NCBI RefSeq assembly: GCF_037055355.1
Contig: NZ_CP146350.1
Location: 3,247,001-3,311,000, forward strand
Reading direction: 5' to 3'
DNA from: Streptomyces sp. DG1A-41
GTDB lineage: Bacteria; Actinomycetota; Actinomycetes; Streptomycetales; Streptomycetaceae
DNA length: 64,000 bases
A program made the translations under genes and the position numbers. Each line of letters begins with the position of its first letter. Within the stretch, counting starts at the first letter, position 1. Of this stretch, positions 26,983 to 36,199 are shown piece by piece. The notes under the pieces are model-generated. The model saw only the letters and a program-made list of their open reading frames with translations. It had not been told where the DNA came from and searched no databases.

Positions 26983-27300
26983 ATGGTCACAGATTCGGTG
27001 TGCATCCGCGAGAACATCGCCGCCTGCCGCCGGGCCGGTTCCCACCTCTCCATCACCTGCGGCATGAACCCCTCCGTCAAACGGGCCGTCCTCGCCATCC
27101 CCGACACCGTATGGCAGCGGGTCACCTACCCCACCGCCGTGCCCGACCCCGACACCGGCGAACTCATCTTTGACGCGGAGGTCGCCGAGACCCCTGCCCA
27201 CACCGCGTTCGCCGGCCGCACGAAAAGCGAGCAGGTCACGGCCCGCCTCATCGTGCGCCGGGTGCGTGACCTGGTCAAACCCGCCACCGCCGGCGAGCAG
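26983..27300 (+). pseudogene. IS1380-family transposase, middle fragment
   Basis: The translation VTDSVCIRENIAACRRAGSH, then SITCGMNPSVKRAVLAIPD and TARLIVRRVRDLVKP, follows the middle of IS1380-family transposases (RADS..AA.RRAG..FSVT.RM, RLIVRR..D). It starts abruptly near 26975 and loses similarity after about 27300, where low-complexity repeats begin. Together with the N-terminal fragment at 23741 it brackets the LysR-dioxygenase-oxygenase cassette. The catalytic C-terminal part is missing, so the element is dead. Confidence 0.7.
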
Positions 27301-27301
27301 G

Positions 27302-27606
27302 GGGAACTGGGGGGCGAACTCCCCGCCTGGGCGCAGGGGCGGAGCCCCGAGGCGAGGACGGCTTCTAGCCCAACCGCTTCGCGCGCGCAGCTGGGCAACC
27401 GCGCGGGGGCGCAGGGGGCGAAGCCCCCGCCGGGGCCCGAGCGGAGCCCCGAAACGAACTCAACCTCTACCCCAACCGCGTCACGCGGGCAGCTGGGCAA
27501 CCTCGAGGGGCAGGGCGAAGCCCCCGCCAGGCCGGGGGCGCAGCCCCGACACAAGCTCAGCTTCTTGTCCGACCGCGTCGGGCGGGTGGGTGGGTGGGTG
27601 GGTGGG
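27302..27606. repeat. Degenerate ~100-bp tandem repeats ending in a (GGGT)n tract
   Basis: A 14-base core GCAGCTGGGCAACC recurs at 27387-27400 and 27489-27502 inside longer similar units (CCAACCGC..., GGGGCGAAGCCCC-type palindromes). A third, diverged unit starts near 27570. The last unit runs into seven consecutive GGG blocks separated by single bases (27580-27606), a G-quadruplex-type motif ending 12 bases before the stop of tetR. No gene is supported here; the frame open across it is only the tail of the dead transposase. Confidence 0.7.
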
Positions 27607-27617
27607 CAAAACCCCCG

Positions 27618-28214
27618 CTAAACCCCAGCCGCCGCAAACGCCCCCCGAGCCATCCGATGCAGCAGCTCCGCCGTAGCCCCCCGCCCGGGCAAAGACCCCG
27701 CCCTCCCCAGATGCGGCGTCGAGTTCAGCAACCCGAACACCGAGTGCACAGCCGACCGAGCCGCAGGCTCACCGAGCCCCGGGTACACCTCCCGCACCAC
27801 CCCCACCCACAGCTCCACATACTGCCGCTGAAGCTGCCGCACCATCTTCCGGTCACTGTCCCGGAGGCGATCCAGCTCCCGATCGTGCAGGGTGATCAGA
27901 GGCCGGTCGTCGAGCGCGAAGTCGATATGCCCCTCGATCAGCGAGTCGAGGACCGCCTCCGCCCCCGCACCCCCGTCCGCCTCCGCCACCCGCCGCTTAG
28001 CCCCGGTCAGCAACTGCCCGCTGATCCCCACCAGCAGTTCCGCGAGCATCGCGTCCTTGCCCGCGAAGTGCCGGTACAGCCCGGGCCCGCTGATCCCGAC
28101 AGCGGCGCCTATCTCGTCGACTCCGACCCCGTGGAAGCCCCGCTCGGCGAACAGCCGGGCGGCCTCCTTGAGGATCTGCTCGCGTCGGGTGGGGGCGTCG
28201 GTTCTCGTGGCCAT
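27618..28214 (-). CDS. TetR/AcrR-family regulator of the leucine/isovalerate catabolic operon
   Basis: A 198-residue TetR regulator: HTH at residues 10-55 (REQILKEAARLFAERGFHGV, ISGPGLYRHFAGKDAML) and a C-terminal ligand domain. It is divergent from the carboxylase operon with 86 bases between starts. Two near-identical 16-base palindromes lie in that gap, so it probably represses both itself and the operon and responds to an acyl-CoA intermediate. From memory, S. coelicolor has the same arrangement. Confidence 0.87.
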   Translation of the reverse strand: MATRTDAPTRREQILKEAARLFAERGFHGVGVDEIGAAVGISGPGLYRHFAGKDAMLAELLVGISGQLLTGAKRRVAEADGGAGAEAVLDSLIEGHIDFALDDRPLITLHDRELDRLRDSDRKMVRQLQRQYVELWVGVVREVYPGLGEPAARSAVHSVFGLLNSTPHLGRAGSLPGRGATAELLHRMARGAFAAAGV

Positions 28215-28236
28215 GCAATCAATTCTAGACAGGGAG

Positions 28237-28281
28237 GTTAGCGGTCGTTAACCTGAAGGAAATGCGTTAACGCTCATTAAC
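28237..28281. promoter_or_regulatory. Two TetR operators between tetR and the carboxylase operon
   Basis: GTTAGCGGTCGTTAAC (28237-28252) and GTTAACGCTCATTAAC (28266-28281) each deviate by one base pair from the palindrome GTTAACG-NN-CGTTAAC. Their centres are 29 bp apart, close to three helical turns, so two dimers would bind the same face. The second ends 19 bases before the ATG at 28301. Confidence 0.75.
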
Positions 28282-28300
28282 AAGGTGAGGGGACCGCAGG

Positions 28301-29917
28301 ATGCACGAGGCACCGGAGCTCACGAGCGCGGCAGACCCCGCGCCGGAGGCCTTTCGGGCCAACGAGGAGGCGCACCGCACCCTCGTGGAGGAGCTGCGCA
28401 CCAAGCTGGCCACAGCCGCCCAGGGCGGCGGCGAGAAGGCCCGCGCCCGCCACACCGCGCGCGGCAAGCTGCTCCCCCGCGACCGCGTCGACACCCTCCT
28501 CGACCCGGGCTCGCCCTTCCTGGAGCTGGCCCCGCTCGCGGCCGACGGGATGTACGAGGGGCAGGCCCCGGCCGCCGGTGTCATCGCCGGCATCGGCCGG
28601 GTCAGCGGCCGCGAATCCGTGATCATCGCCAACGACGCCACGGTCAAGGGCGGCACGTATTACCCGATGACGGTCAAGAAGCACCTCCGCGCCCAGGAGG
28701 TCGCCCTCGACAACCGCCTCCCCTGCGTCTACCTCGTGGACTCCGGCGGCGCCTTCCTCCCCATGCAGGACGAGGTCTTCCCCGACCGCGACCACTTCGG
28801 CCGGATCTTCTACAACCAGGCCCGCATGTCCGGCGCCGGCATCCCCCAGATCGCCGCCGTCCTCGGCTCCTGCACGGCCGGCGGCGCGTACGTCCCGGCG
28901 ATGAGCGACGAGGCGGTGATCGTCCGCGACCAGGGCACGATCTTCCTGGGCGGACCACCCCTGGTGAAGGCGGCCACGGGCGAGGTCGTCACGGCTGAGG
29001 AGCTCGGCGGCGGCGAGGTCCACTCCCGCGTCTCGGGCGTCACGGACCACCTCGCGGAGAACGACGCACACGCCCTGCGCATCGTCCGCACGATCGTCTC
29101 CACTCTCCCCGCCCGGGGGTCCCTCCCCTGGGAGGTTGCGCAGCCCACGGAACCCAAGGTCGACCCGCACAGCCTCTACGGCGCCGTCCCGGTCGACTCC
29201 CGCACCCCCTACGACGTACGCGAGATCATCGCCCGGGTCGTCGACGGTTCCCGTTTCGCCGAGTTCAAGTCCGAGTTCGGCCAGACCCTGGTCACGGGCT
29301 TCGCCCGGATCCACGGCCACCCGGTGGGCATCGTCGCCAACAACGGCATCCTGTTCTCCGAGTCCGCCCAGAAGGGCGCCCACTTCATCGAGCTGTGCGA
29401 CCAGCGCGGCATCCCGCTGGTGTTCCTCCAGAACATCTCCGGGTTCATGGTCGGCAAGGACTACGAGGCGGGCGGCATCGCCAAGCACGGCGCCAAGATG
29501 GTCACGGCCGTGGCCTGCACACGCGTACCGAAGCTGACAGTCGTGGTCGGCGGCTCGTACGGCGCCGGCAACTACTCGATGTGCGGCCGGGCGTACTCCC
29601 CCCGCTTCCTGTGGATGTGGCCGAACGCCAAGATCTCCGTCATGGGCGGCGAGCAGGCCGCCTCGGTCCTCGCGACCGTCAAGCGGGACCAGCTGGAGGC
29701 GCGCGGCGAGTCCTGGCCGGCCGAGGACGAGGAGGCCTTCAAGGCCCCGGTCCGCGCCCAGTACGAGCGCCAGGGGAATGCCTACTACGCGACGGCCCGC
29801 CTCTGGGACGACGGTGTGATCGACCCGCTGGACACCCGGCACGTCCTGGGCCTGGCCCTGACCGCGTGCGCCAACGCGCCCCTGGGTGACCCCCAGTTCG
29901 GCGTCTTCCGGATGTGA
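28301..29917 (+). CDS. Acyl-CoA carboxylase carboxyltransferase subunit, methylcrotonyl-CoA carboxylase beta type
   Basis: A 538-residue carboxyltransferase that moves CO2 from biotin to an acyl-CoA. The block [21 protein letters not shown] and the [20 protein letters not shown] region are typical of the methylcrotonyl-CoA (beta) class rather than propionyl-CoA AccB types. The oxyanion-hole regions are [16 protein letters not shown] and [15 protein letters not shown]. First gene of a four-gene operon (14 bases to the next) that converts isovaleryl-CoA to acetyl-CoA and acetoacetate. TetR-controlled by position. Confidence 0.87.
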   Translation: MHEAPELTSAADPAPEAFRANEEAHRTLVEELRTKLATAAQGGGEKARARHTARGKLLPRDRVDTLLDPGSPFLELAPLAADGMYEGQAPAAGVIAGIGRVSGRESVIIANDATVKGGTYYPMTVKKHLRAQEVALDNRLPCVYLVDSGGAFLPMQDEVFPDRDHFGRIFYNQARMSGAGIPQIAAVLGSCTAGGAYVPAMSDEAVIVRDQGTIFLGGPPLVKAATGEVVTAEELGGGEVHSRVSGVTDHLAENDAHALRIVRTIVSTLPARGSLPWEVAQPTEPKVDPHSLYGAVPVDSRTPYDVREIIARVVDGSRFAEFKSEFGQTLVTGFARIHGHPVGIVANNGILFSESAQKGAHFIELCDQRGIPLVFLQNISGFMVGKDYEAGGIAKHGAKMVTAVACTRVPKLTVVVGGSYGAGNYSMCGRAYSPRFLWMWPNAKISVMGGEQAASVLATVKRDQLEARGESWPAEDEEAFKAPVRAQYERQGNAYYATARLWDDGVIDPLDTRHVLGLALTACANAPLGDPQFGVFRM

Positions 29918-29931
29918 GGGGACGGACGACG

Positions 29932-31848
29932 ATGTTCGAGACAGTGCTGGTGGCCAACCGGGGCGAGATCGCCGTACGGGTCATCCGTACGCTGCGGTCG
30001 ATGGGCGTGCGCTCGGTGGCCGTCTTCTCCGACGCGGACGCCGACGCCCGGCACGTCCGCGAGGCGGACACGGCGGTACGGCTCGGCCCGGCCCCGGCGT
30101 CCGAGAGCTACCTCTCGGTGGAGCGCCTGTTGGAGGCCGCGGCCCGCACGGGCGCGCAAGCCGTCCACCCCGGCTACGGCTTCCTCGCCGAGAACGCCGC
30201 CTTCGCGCGCGCCTGCGCCGAGGCCGGCCTGGTCTTCATCGGGCCTCCGGCGGACGCGATCTCCCTCATGGGCGACAAGATCCGCGCCAAGGAGACGGTC
30301 CGGGATGCCGGGGTGCCGGTCGTCCCCGGCGGACGCGACCCGGATCTGGCCGAGGCGGCCCGCGAGCTGGGCGCGCCCGTGCTGCTGAAGCCGAGCGCGG
30401 GCGGCGGCGGCAAGGGCATGCGCCTGGTGCGGGACCTGACCCGGCTGGAGGAGGAGATCGCCGCGGCCCGCCGCGAGGCCCGCGCCTCCTTCGGCGACGA
30501 CACGCTCCTGGTCGAGCGCTGGATCGACCGCCCCCGCCACATCGAGATCCAGGTCCTGGCCGACGGCCACGGCCATGTCGTCCATCTGGGTGAGCGCGAG
30601 TGCTCCCTCCAGCGCCGCCACCAGAAGATCGTCGAGGAGGCGCCGAGCGTGCTCCTCGACGAGCGGACGCGCTCCGCCATGGGCGAGGCGGCGGTCCAGG
30701 CGGCCCGCTCCTGCGGCTACCGGGGCGCGGGCACGGTGGAGTTCATCGTCCCCGGCAGCGACCCGTCGTCGTACTACTTCATGGAGATGAACACCCGCCT
30801 GCAGGTGGAACACCCGGTCACGGAGCTCATCACCGGCCTGGACCTGGTCGAGTGGCAGCTGCGGGTGGCGGCCGGCGAGCCCCTGGCCTTCGCCCAGGAG
30901 GACGTACGGCTGACGGGGCACGCGGTGGAGGCCCGGATCTGCGCCGAGGACCCGGCACGCGGCTTCCTCCCCTCCGGCGGCACAGTGCTCAGGCTCCGTG
31001 AACCGCAGGGCGACGGCATCCGCACCGACTCGGGCCTCACGGAGGGCACGGAGGTCGGCAGCCTCTACGACCCGATGCTCTCGAAGGTGATCGCGTACGG
31101 CCCCGACCGTGCGACGGCCCTGCGCAAGCTCCGCTCGGCCCTGGCGGAGACGGTCACGCTCGGGGTGCAGACCAACGCCGGCTTCCTGCGCCGGCTGCTC
31201 GCCCACCCGGCGGTGGTCGCCGGCGACCTGGACACCGGCCTGGTCGAGCGGGAGGTCGAGGGACTGGTCCTCACGGACGTACCGGAGGAGGTGTACGAGG
31301 CGGCGGCGGCCGTACGCCTGGACGCGCTGACGCCCGAGCCCGGCGGCTGGACGGACCCCTTCTCGGTCCCCAGCGGCTGGCGGCTGGGCGGGGCACGCAA
31401 ACCGCCCGCCTTCCACCTCAGGGTCCAGGATCCGGTGGAGTACACCCCGCGCGGCACCGGCACGGTCACGGACGACCGGGTCTCGGTGACGCTGGACGGC
31501 GTCCGCCACACCTTCCACCGCGCCGACGACTGGCTCGGCCGCGACGGCGACGCCTGGCACGTACGCGACCACGACCCGGTCGCCGCCTCCCTGAGCCGCG
31601 CGGCCCACGCGGGCGCCGACTCGATGACCGCGCCCATGCCGGGCACGGTGACAGTGGTGAAGGTCGCCGTCGGCGACGAGGTGGCCGCGGGTCAGAGCCT
31701 GCTGGTGGTGGAGGCGATGAAGATGGAGCACGTCATCTCCGCGCCGCACTCCGGCAAGGTCACCGAACTGGACGTGACCCCGGGCTCGACGGTCGCCATG
31801 GACCAGGTGCTGGCGGTCATCGCACCCCGTGAGGAGGCGGAGGAATGA
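29932..31848 (+). CDS. Biotin carboxylase-BCCP fusion, methylcrotonyl-CoA carboxylase alpha type
   Basis: A 638-residue protein. Biotin carboxylase domain at residues 1-450 ([13 protein letters not shown] at the start, ATP loop [21 protein letters not shown]), a linking BT-like region, and a biotinyl domain at the end with Lys 597 in EAMKMEH. The ATG at 29932 is used; the frame opens 6 codons earlier. It ends in ATGA overlap with the next gene. It works with the upstream carboxyltransferase to form 3-methylglutaconyl-CoA from methylcrotonyl-CoA. Confidence 0.9.
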   Translation: MFETVLVANRGEIAVRVIRTLRSMGVRSVAVFSDADADARHVREADTAVRLGPAPASESYLSVERLLEAAARTGAQAVHPGYGFLAENAAFARACAEAGLVFIGPPADAISLMGDKIRAKETVRDAGVPVVPGGRDPDLAEAARELGAPVLLKPSAGGGGKGMRLVRDLTRLEEEIAAARREARASFGDDTLLVERWIDRPRHIEIQVLADGHGHVVHLGERECSLQRRHQKIVEEAPSVLLDERTRSAMGEAAVQAARSCGYRGAGTVEFIVPGSDPSSYYFMEMNTRLQVEHPVTELITGLDLVEWQLRVAAGEPLAFAQEDVRLTGHAVEARICAEDPARGFLPSGGTVLRLREPQGDGIRTDSGLTEGTEVGSLYDPMLSKVIAYGPDRATALRKLRSALAETVTLGVQTNAGFLRRLLAHPAVVAGDLDTGLVEREVEGLVLTDVPEEVYEAAAAVRLDALTPEPGGWTDPFSVPSGWRLGGARKPPAFHLRVQDPVEYTPRGTGTVTDDRVSVTLDGVRHTFHRADDWLGRDGDAWHVRDHDPVAASLSRAAHAGADSMTAPMPGTVTVVKVAVGDEVAAGQSLLVVEAMKMEHVISAPHSGKVTELDVTPGSTVAMDQVLAVIAPREEAEE

Positions 31849-32795
31849 CAGTCGACGGTCTCCCGATGGTGGTCCCGGCCCAGGACCTCCCCACTCGCGT
31901 CCGCATCCACGAGGTGGGCGCGCGCGACGGCCTCCAGAACGAGCAGGCGACCGTCCCCACGGAGGTCAAGGCGGAGTTCGTCCGCCGCCTGGCCGAAGCG
32001 GGCCTGACGACGATCGAGGCGACGAGCTTCGTCCACCCCGAATGGGTCCCCCAACTGGCGGACGCCGAGCAGCTGTTCCCGATGGTCTCCGACCTGCCCG
32101 TCGCGCTCCCGGTCCTGGTCCCGAACGAACGCGGCCTGGACCGCGCCCTGGCCCTGGGCGCCCGGCGGGTGGCGGTCTTCGCCAGCGCCACGGAGTCCTT
32201 CGCCAAGGCCAACCTCAACCGCACGGTGGACGAGGCGCTGGCGATGTTCGAGCCGGTGGTGAGCCGGGCGAAGGCCGGGGGCGGGCACGTCCGCGGCTAC
32301 CTCTCCATGTGCTTCGGCGACCCCTGGGAGGGCGCGGTCCCGATCCCCCAGGTGGTCCGGGTCTGCAGGTCCCTCCTGGACATGGGCTGCGACGAACTGA
32401 GCCTGGGCGACACGATCGGCGTGGCGACCCCGGGCCATGTGGTCACGCTCCTCGCCGCCCTGGACGAGGCGGGCATCCCGCCCACCGCCCTCGCCGTCCA
32501 CTTCCACGACACGTACGGCCAGGCCCTCGCCAACACGCTCGCGGCCCTCCGGCAGGGCGTCACGACGGTCGACGCCTCGGCGGGCGGCCTGGGCGGCTGC
32601 CCGTACGCCAAGTCGGCGACGGGCAATCTGGCCACCGAAGACCTCGTGTGGATGCTGCGGGGCCTCGGCATCGACACCGGAGTCGACCTCGGCCGCCTCG
32701 TCGCCACGAGCGCGTGGATGGCCACCCACCTGGGCCGACCCAGCCCGTCCCGCACCGTCCGAGCCCTGTCCCACGAGGACACCGAGGAGCAGTGA
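31845..32795 (+). CDS. Hydroxymethylglutaryl-CoA lyase
   Basis: A 316-residue TIM-barrel lyase giving acetyl-CoA plus acetoacetate. Seen: [13 protein letters not shown] at the N-terminus (metal and catalytic Asp/Arg), [12 protein letters not shown] (metal His), and the signature [15 protein letters not shown] with Cys 252. The start overlaps the previous stop (ATGA). It is the final step of leucine degradation, which fits the operon. Confidence 0.9.
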   Translation: MTVDGLPMVVPAQDLPTRVRIHEVGARDGLQNEQATVPTEVKAEFVRRLAEAGLTTIEATSFVHPEWVPQLADAEQLFPMVSDLPVALPVLVPNERGLDRALALGARRVAVFASATESFAKANLNRTVDEALAMFEPVVSRAKAGGGHVRGYLSMCFGDPWEGAVPIPQVVRVCRSLLDMGCDELSLGDTIGVATPGHVVTLLAALDEAGIPPTALAVHFHDTYGQALANTLAALRQGVTTVDASAGGLGGCPYAKSATGNLATEDLVWMLRGLGIDTGVDLGRLVATSAWMATHLGRPSPSRTVRALSHEDTEEQ

Positions 32796-32800
32796 TCACC

Positions 32801-33961
32801 ATGGACTACCGCCTCTCCCCCGAGTTGGAGGAACTCCGCCGCACGGTCGAGGAGTTCGCGCACGAGGTCGTGGCGCCGAAGATCGGCGACTTCTACGAGC
32901 GGCACGAGTTCCCGTACGAGATCGTCCGGGAGATGGGCCGCATGGGCCTGTTCGGGCTGCCGTTCCCCGAGGAGTACGGCGGCATGGGCGGCGACTACCT
33001 GGCGCTGGGCGTGGCCCTGGAGGAACTGGCGCGGGTCGACTCCTCGGTGGCGATCACCCTGGAAGCCGGGGTCTCCCTGGGCGCGATGCCCGTCTACCGC
33101 TACGGCACGGAGGCCCAGAAGCGGGAGTGGCTCCCCCGCCTCTGCTCCGGCGAGCTCCTGGGCGCGTTCGGCCTGACGGAGCCGGACGGCGGCAGCGACG
33201 CGGGCGCGACCCGTACGACGGCCCGCCTGGACGAGTCGACGAACGAGTGGGTGATCAACGGCACGAAGTGCTTCATCACCAACTCGGGCACGGCCATCAC
33301 GGGTTTGGTGACGGTCACGGCGGTCACCGGCCGCACGCCGGACGGCAAACCGCTCATCTCGTCGATCATCGTCCCCTCGGGCACGCCGGGCTTCACGATC
33401 GCGGCCCCGTACTCGAAGGTCGGCTGGAACGCCTCGGACACCCGCGAACTGTCCTTCTCGGACGTCCGGGTCCCGGCGGCGAACCTGCTGGGTGAGGAGG
33501 GCCGCGGCTACGCCCAGTTCCTGCGCATCCTCGACGAGGGCAGGATCGCCATCGCGGCGCTGGCGACGGGCCTGGCACAGGGCTGCGTGGACGAATCGGT
33601 GAAGTACGCCAAGGAACGCCACGCCTTCGGCAAGCCGATCGCCGCCAACCAGGCCATCCAGTTCAAGATCGCCGACATGGACATGAAGGCCCACACGGCC
33701 CGCCTCGCCTGGCGCGACGCGGCGGCCCGCCTGGTGTCCGGCGACCCCTTCAAGAAGGAAGCGGCCCTGGCCAAGCTCTACTCCTCCACCATCGCCGTGG
33801 ACAACGCCCGCGAAGCCACCCAGATCCACGGCGGTTACGGCTTCATGAACGAGTACCCGGTCGCCCGCATGTGGCGCGACTCCAAGATCCTCGAAATCGG
33901 CGAGGGCACGAGCGAGGTCCAGCGCATGCTGATCGCACGGGAGTTGGGCCTGGTGACCTGA
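32801..33961 (+). CDS. acdH: Acyl-CoA dehydrogenase (AcdH/isovaleryl-CoA dehydrogenase role)
   Basis: A 386-residue flavoenzyme. Beta-domain motif LTEPDGGSDAGATR, ERHAFGKPIAANQAIQF, IHGGYGFMNEYPVARMWRDS and the C-terminal GEGTSEVQR, where Glu is at the short/branched-chain position. The ATG at 32801 is preferred; a GTG at 32792 overlaps the previous stop. It closes the leucine operon and probably oxidises isovaleryl-CoA or other branched-chain acyl-CoAs. The name acdH follows the S. coelicolor gene as I recall it. Confidence 0.85.
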   Translation: MDYRLSPELEELRRTVEEFAHEVVAPKIGDFYERHEFPYEIVREMGRMGLFGLPFPEEYGGMGGDYLALGVALEELARVDSSVAITLEAGVSLGAMPVYRYGTEAQKREWLPRLCSGELLGAFGLTEPDGGSDAGATRTTARLDESTNEWVINGTKCFITNSGTAITGLVTVTAVTGRTPDGKPLISSIIVPSGTPGFTIAAPYSKVGWNASDTRELSFSDVRVPAANLLGEEGRGYAQFLRILDEGRIAIAALATGLAQGCVDESVKYAKERHAFGKPIAANQAIQFKIADMDMKAHTARLAWRDAAARLVSGDPFKKEAALAKLYSSTIAVDNAREATQIHGGYGFMNEYPVARMWRDSKILEIGEGTSEVQRMLIARELGLVT

Positions 33962-34094
33962 GAGCCTCGCTCCATGCACACGTCTACTCCACGGCATCTC
34001 CCCCCAAAAGAGGCACCTTTCCCCGTGCGCGAATAGACCACCGGCGCCGACCACGCCGGAGAACGAGGCGTGCCTCGTTCTCCGGGGTATCACG

Positions 34095-34812
34095 GTGACC
34101 GGCCCTGCCGTTTCGGTGGTTATCGCCGCGTACAACGCGATGCCTTGTCTCACGCGTTGCATCAGGTCCGTCGCAGAGCAGAGCATCGGTCGGGACGCAT
34201 TGGAGATCCTGGCCGTCGATGACGGTTCGACCGATGGCACGGGCGAGGAACTCGACCGGCCCGCGAGGGAATACCCGCCACCTGACCGTGGAGGTGCAGC
34301 AGCTCCTCGGCCATCTGGCGCGCGAACCCCGCCCCGAGCAGGAGAAGGCCCTGGCCCAGCTCGCCGAGGTCATCGCCCCGCTGTGGCACGAGGGAATGAA
34401 CGACCGGCTGCCGGCGATGGCGTGCGATGGGCCCCGGGCGCGCCCACGGAGCTGGAGTTGGCCGGGCGGTGCACGCTCGCCGCCTTCCCGGACGGCGCTC
34501 TCGCCGTCCACCTGGAGGAGGGCCGGGGCGGCACCGCCGTCTTCCGGCCCGCATGGCCGCGCGGTCCGGCGGCGACTTCGTCGTACGGTACCGGTCACCG
34601 AGCTGCCGGCCGGGCTGTCGACAGGGCACCTGCGGCTCGGCCCCTGGCCGTCGGACCTGCCGCCGATTCCGTCGAACGCCGGCCCCGCCAAGTGGCGCCG
34701 CCGCGGCCTCCCCTGGTGCGCGAAGCCCGTGACGAACCGAGGCGCGGGCTTCGCACTCCGGGTGGCCCGCACCGATCTGATCCGGGCGGCGGCGCGCCGC
34801 CTCACGTCGTAG
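34095..34812 (+). pseudogene. Decayed family 2 glycosyltransferase gene
   Basis: From the GTG at 34095 the first 60 codons read as a GT2 start (VSVVIAAYNAMPCLTRCIRS, ILAVDDGSTDGTG). Recognisable protein then hops frames: NTRHLTVEVQQLLGHLARE (frame +1 from about 34273), ELELAGRCTLAAFPDGALAV (back to the first frame near 34450), SGGDFVVRYR (third frame near 34565), and ELPAGLSTGHLRLGPW to the end (frame of 34812). The GT core between residue 60 and the next block is missing. Large deletion plus several indels indicate a true pseudogene. It sits between the leucine operon and desE. Confidence 0.7.
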
Positions 34813-34927
34813 GCGGACTCGCTGCCGAGAAGCTCGGCACGCCGGTCTGGTGATTCGGATCACTGCCCCTGCGGACATCCACGCCCCCTCCCCCGGGCAC
34901 AGATACCAGGGCCCCCTGGACACACGC

Positions 34928-34946
34928 TGAGGTTAGGCTAACCTAA
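34928..34946. promoter_or_regulatory. Iron box (DmdR1/IdeR-type) before desE
   Basis: TGAGGTTAGGCTAACCTAA matches the actinobacterial iron-box palindrome TTAGGTTAGGCTAACCTAA at 18 of 19 positions, 70 bases before the desE ATG. Fe-loaded DmdR1 would repress here. Confidence 0.88.
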
Positions 34947-35016
34947 GCCTGAATCCAGCCAGCTGGCTGACAGCCGTGCCCGTAGTGGCTCCGAACGTAC
35001 GAAAGCAGACCCAGAG

Positions 35017-36060
35017 ATGTCGAACGCCACAACCGCCCGCTTCTCCCGCCGCGGCATCCTCGCCGCCGGTGGCGCTCTCGGACTCGGCGCCCTCGTGACC
35101 GCGTGTGGCAGCGAGGACTCGACGGACGGCGGCTCGGACTCGAAGGCGTCCGCCAAGTCCGGTCCGTGGTCCTTCAAGGACGACCGCGGCAAGAACGTGC
35201 AGCTCGACAAGGTCCCCGCGAACATCGTCGCCTTCACCGGCGTCGCCGCCGCCCTGTACGACTACGGCGTCTCCGTCAAGGGCGTCTTCGGCCCCACCAA
35301 GACGCAGGACGGCAAGCCCGACGTCCAGGCCGGCGACATGGACATCAGCAAGGTGACCATCCTCGGCAACTCCTGGGACCAGTTCAACGTCGAGAAGTAC
35401 GCCACCCTCGCCCCCGACGTGCTGATCAGCACCATGTTCGATTCCGTCGGCACCCTCTGGTACGTCCCCGAGGCCTCCAAGGACAAGATCGCCAAGCTCG
35501 CCCCGAGCGTCGGCATATCCGTCTACGACCGACAGCTCACCGCCCCGCTCCAGCGCATGTGGGAGCTGGCCGAGTCCCTCGGCGGCGACATGAAGGCCGC
35601 GAAGGTCACCGACGCCAAGAAGCGGTTCGAGGAGGCCTCCGAGCGACTGCGCAAGGCCGCCAAGGCCCACCCCGACATCAAGGTGATGGCCGGTTCCGCG
35701 AGCCAGGAGCTCTTCTACGTCTCCGGCACCAACCTCTCCGTCGACCTGGAGTACTTCAAGGCCCTCGGCGTGAACTTCGTCGAGCCGCCGGAGAAGGCCA
35801 AGGCCAAGGGCGGCGGCTGGTTCGAGAGCCTGAGCTGGGAGAACGTCGACAAGTACGCGGCCGACATCATCATGATGGACGACCGGTCCTCGGCGATCCA
35901 GCCGGCGGACATCACCGAGGCGACGTGGAAGAAGCTGCCGGCGGTCAAGGCCGGGCAGGTCATCTCGCGTTCGGCTGAGCCGATCCTGTCCTACGACAAG
36001 TGTGTGCCGCTGGTGGAGAACCTGGCGAAGGCCATCGAGGACGCGAAGAAGGTCGCCTGA
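35017..36060 (+). CDS. desE: Ferric-siderophore-binding lipoprotein DesE
   Basis: A 347-residue substrate-binding lipoprotein for an iron-siderophore ABC importer. The N-terminus combines a twin-Arg-like SRRGILAAGG stretch with a lipobox LVTAC (Cys 30). The body is the FepB/FhuD-like helical-backbone fold (WSFKDDRGKNVQLDKVPANI, EKYATLAPDVLIS). Its place before the desferrioxamine genes and its iron box point to ferrioxamine uptake. A degenerate copy of a dispersed repeat lies after its stop. Confidence 0.9.
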   Translation: MSNATTARFSRRGILAAGGALGLGALVTACGSEDSTDGGSDSKASAKSGPWSFKDDRGKNVQLDKVPANIVAFTGVAAALYDYGVSVKGVFGPTKTQDGKPDVQAGDMDISKVTILGNSWDQFNVEKYATLAPDVLISTMFDSVGTLWYVPEASKDKIAKLAPSVGISVYDRQLTAPLQRMWELAESLGGDMKAAKVTDAKKRFEEASERLRKAAKAHPDIKVMAGSASQELFYVSGTNLSVDLEYFKALGVNFVEPPEKAKAKGGGWFESLSWENVDKYAADIIMMDDRSSAIQPADITEATWKKLPAVKAGQVISRSAEPILSYDKCVPLVENLAKAIEDAKKVA

Positions 36061-36085
36061 CGCCAGGGTGTTGAGCTTCATTGGC

Positions 36086-36155
36086 GTGTGCGGGTCCGTC
36101 ACGGCTCGGCGCGCCCACGCGGCGGAGCCGCATATCGACACGGCCCCGCGCCCCT
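36086..36155 (-). repeat. Dispersed intergenic repeat, copy 1
   Basis: This stretch is the reverse complement of the repeat at 42339-42406, sharing CGCGCCCACGCGGCGGAG and the ends TGCGGGT and GCCCCGCGCCCCT with few changes. It fills half of the desE-desF gap. Confidence 0.75.
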
Positions 36156-36199
36156 GAAGTGCCTCACCTCACCCCCTGACCACGACTCAGGAGCCCCTA

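Noticed and set aside
27290..27606. CRISPR array
   Set aside because: The ~100-base units are degenerate, differ in length, contain GC palindromes rather than short identical repeats with unique spacers, and no cas genes are near.
26983..27621. A 212-codon gene downstream of the HD oxygenase
   Set aside because: Its first 105 codons are a transposase fragment and the rest is repeat DNA, so it is not an intact gene.
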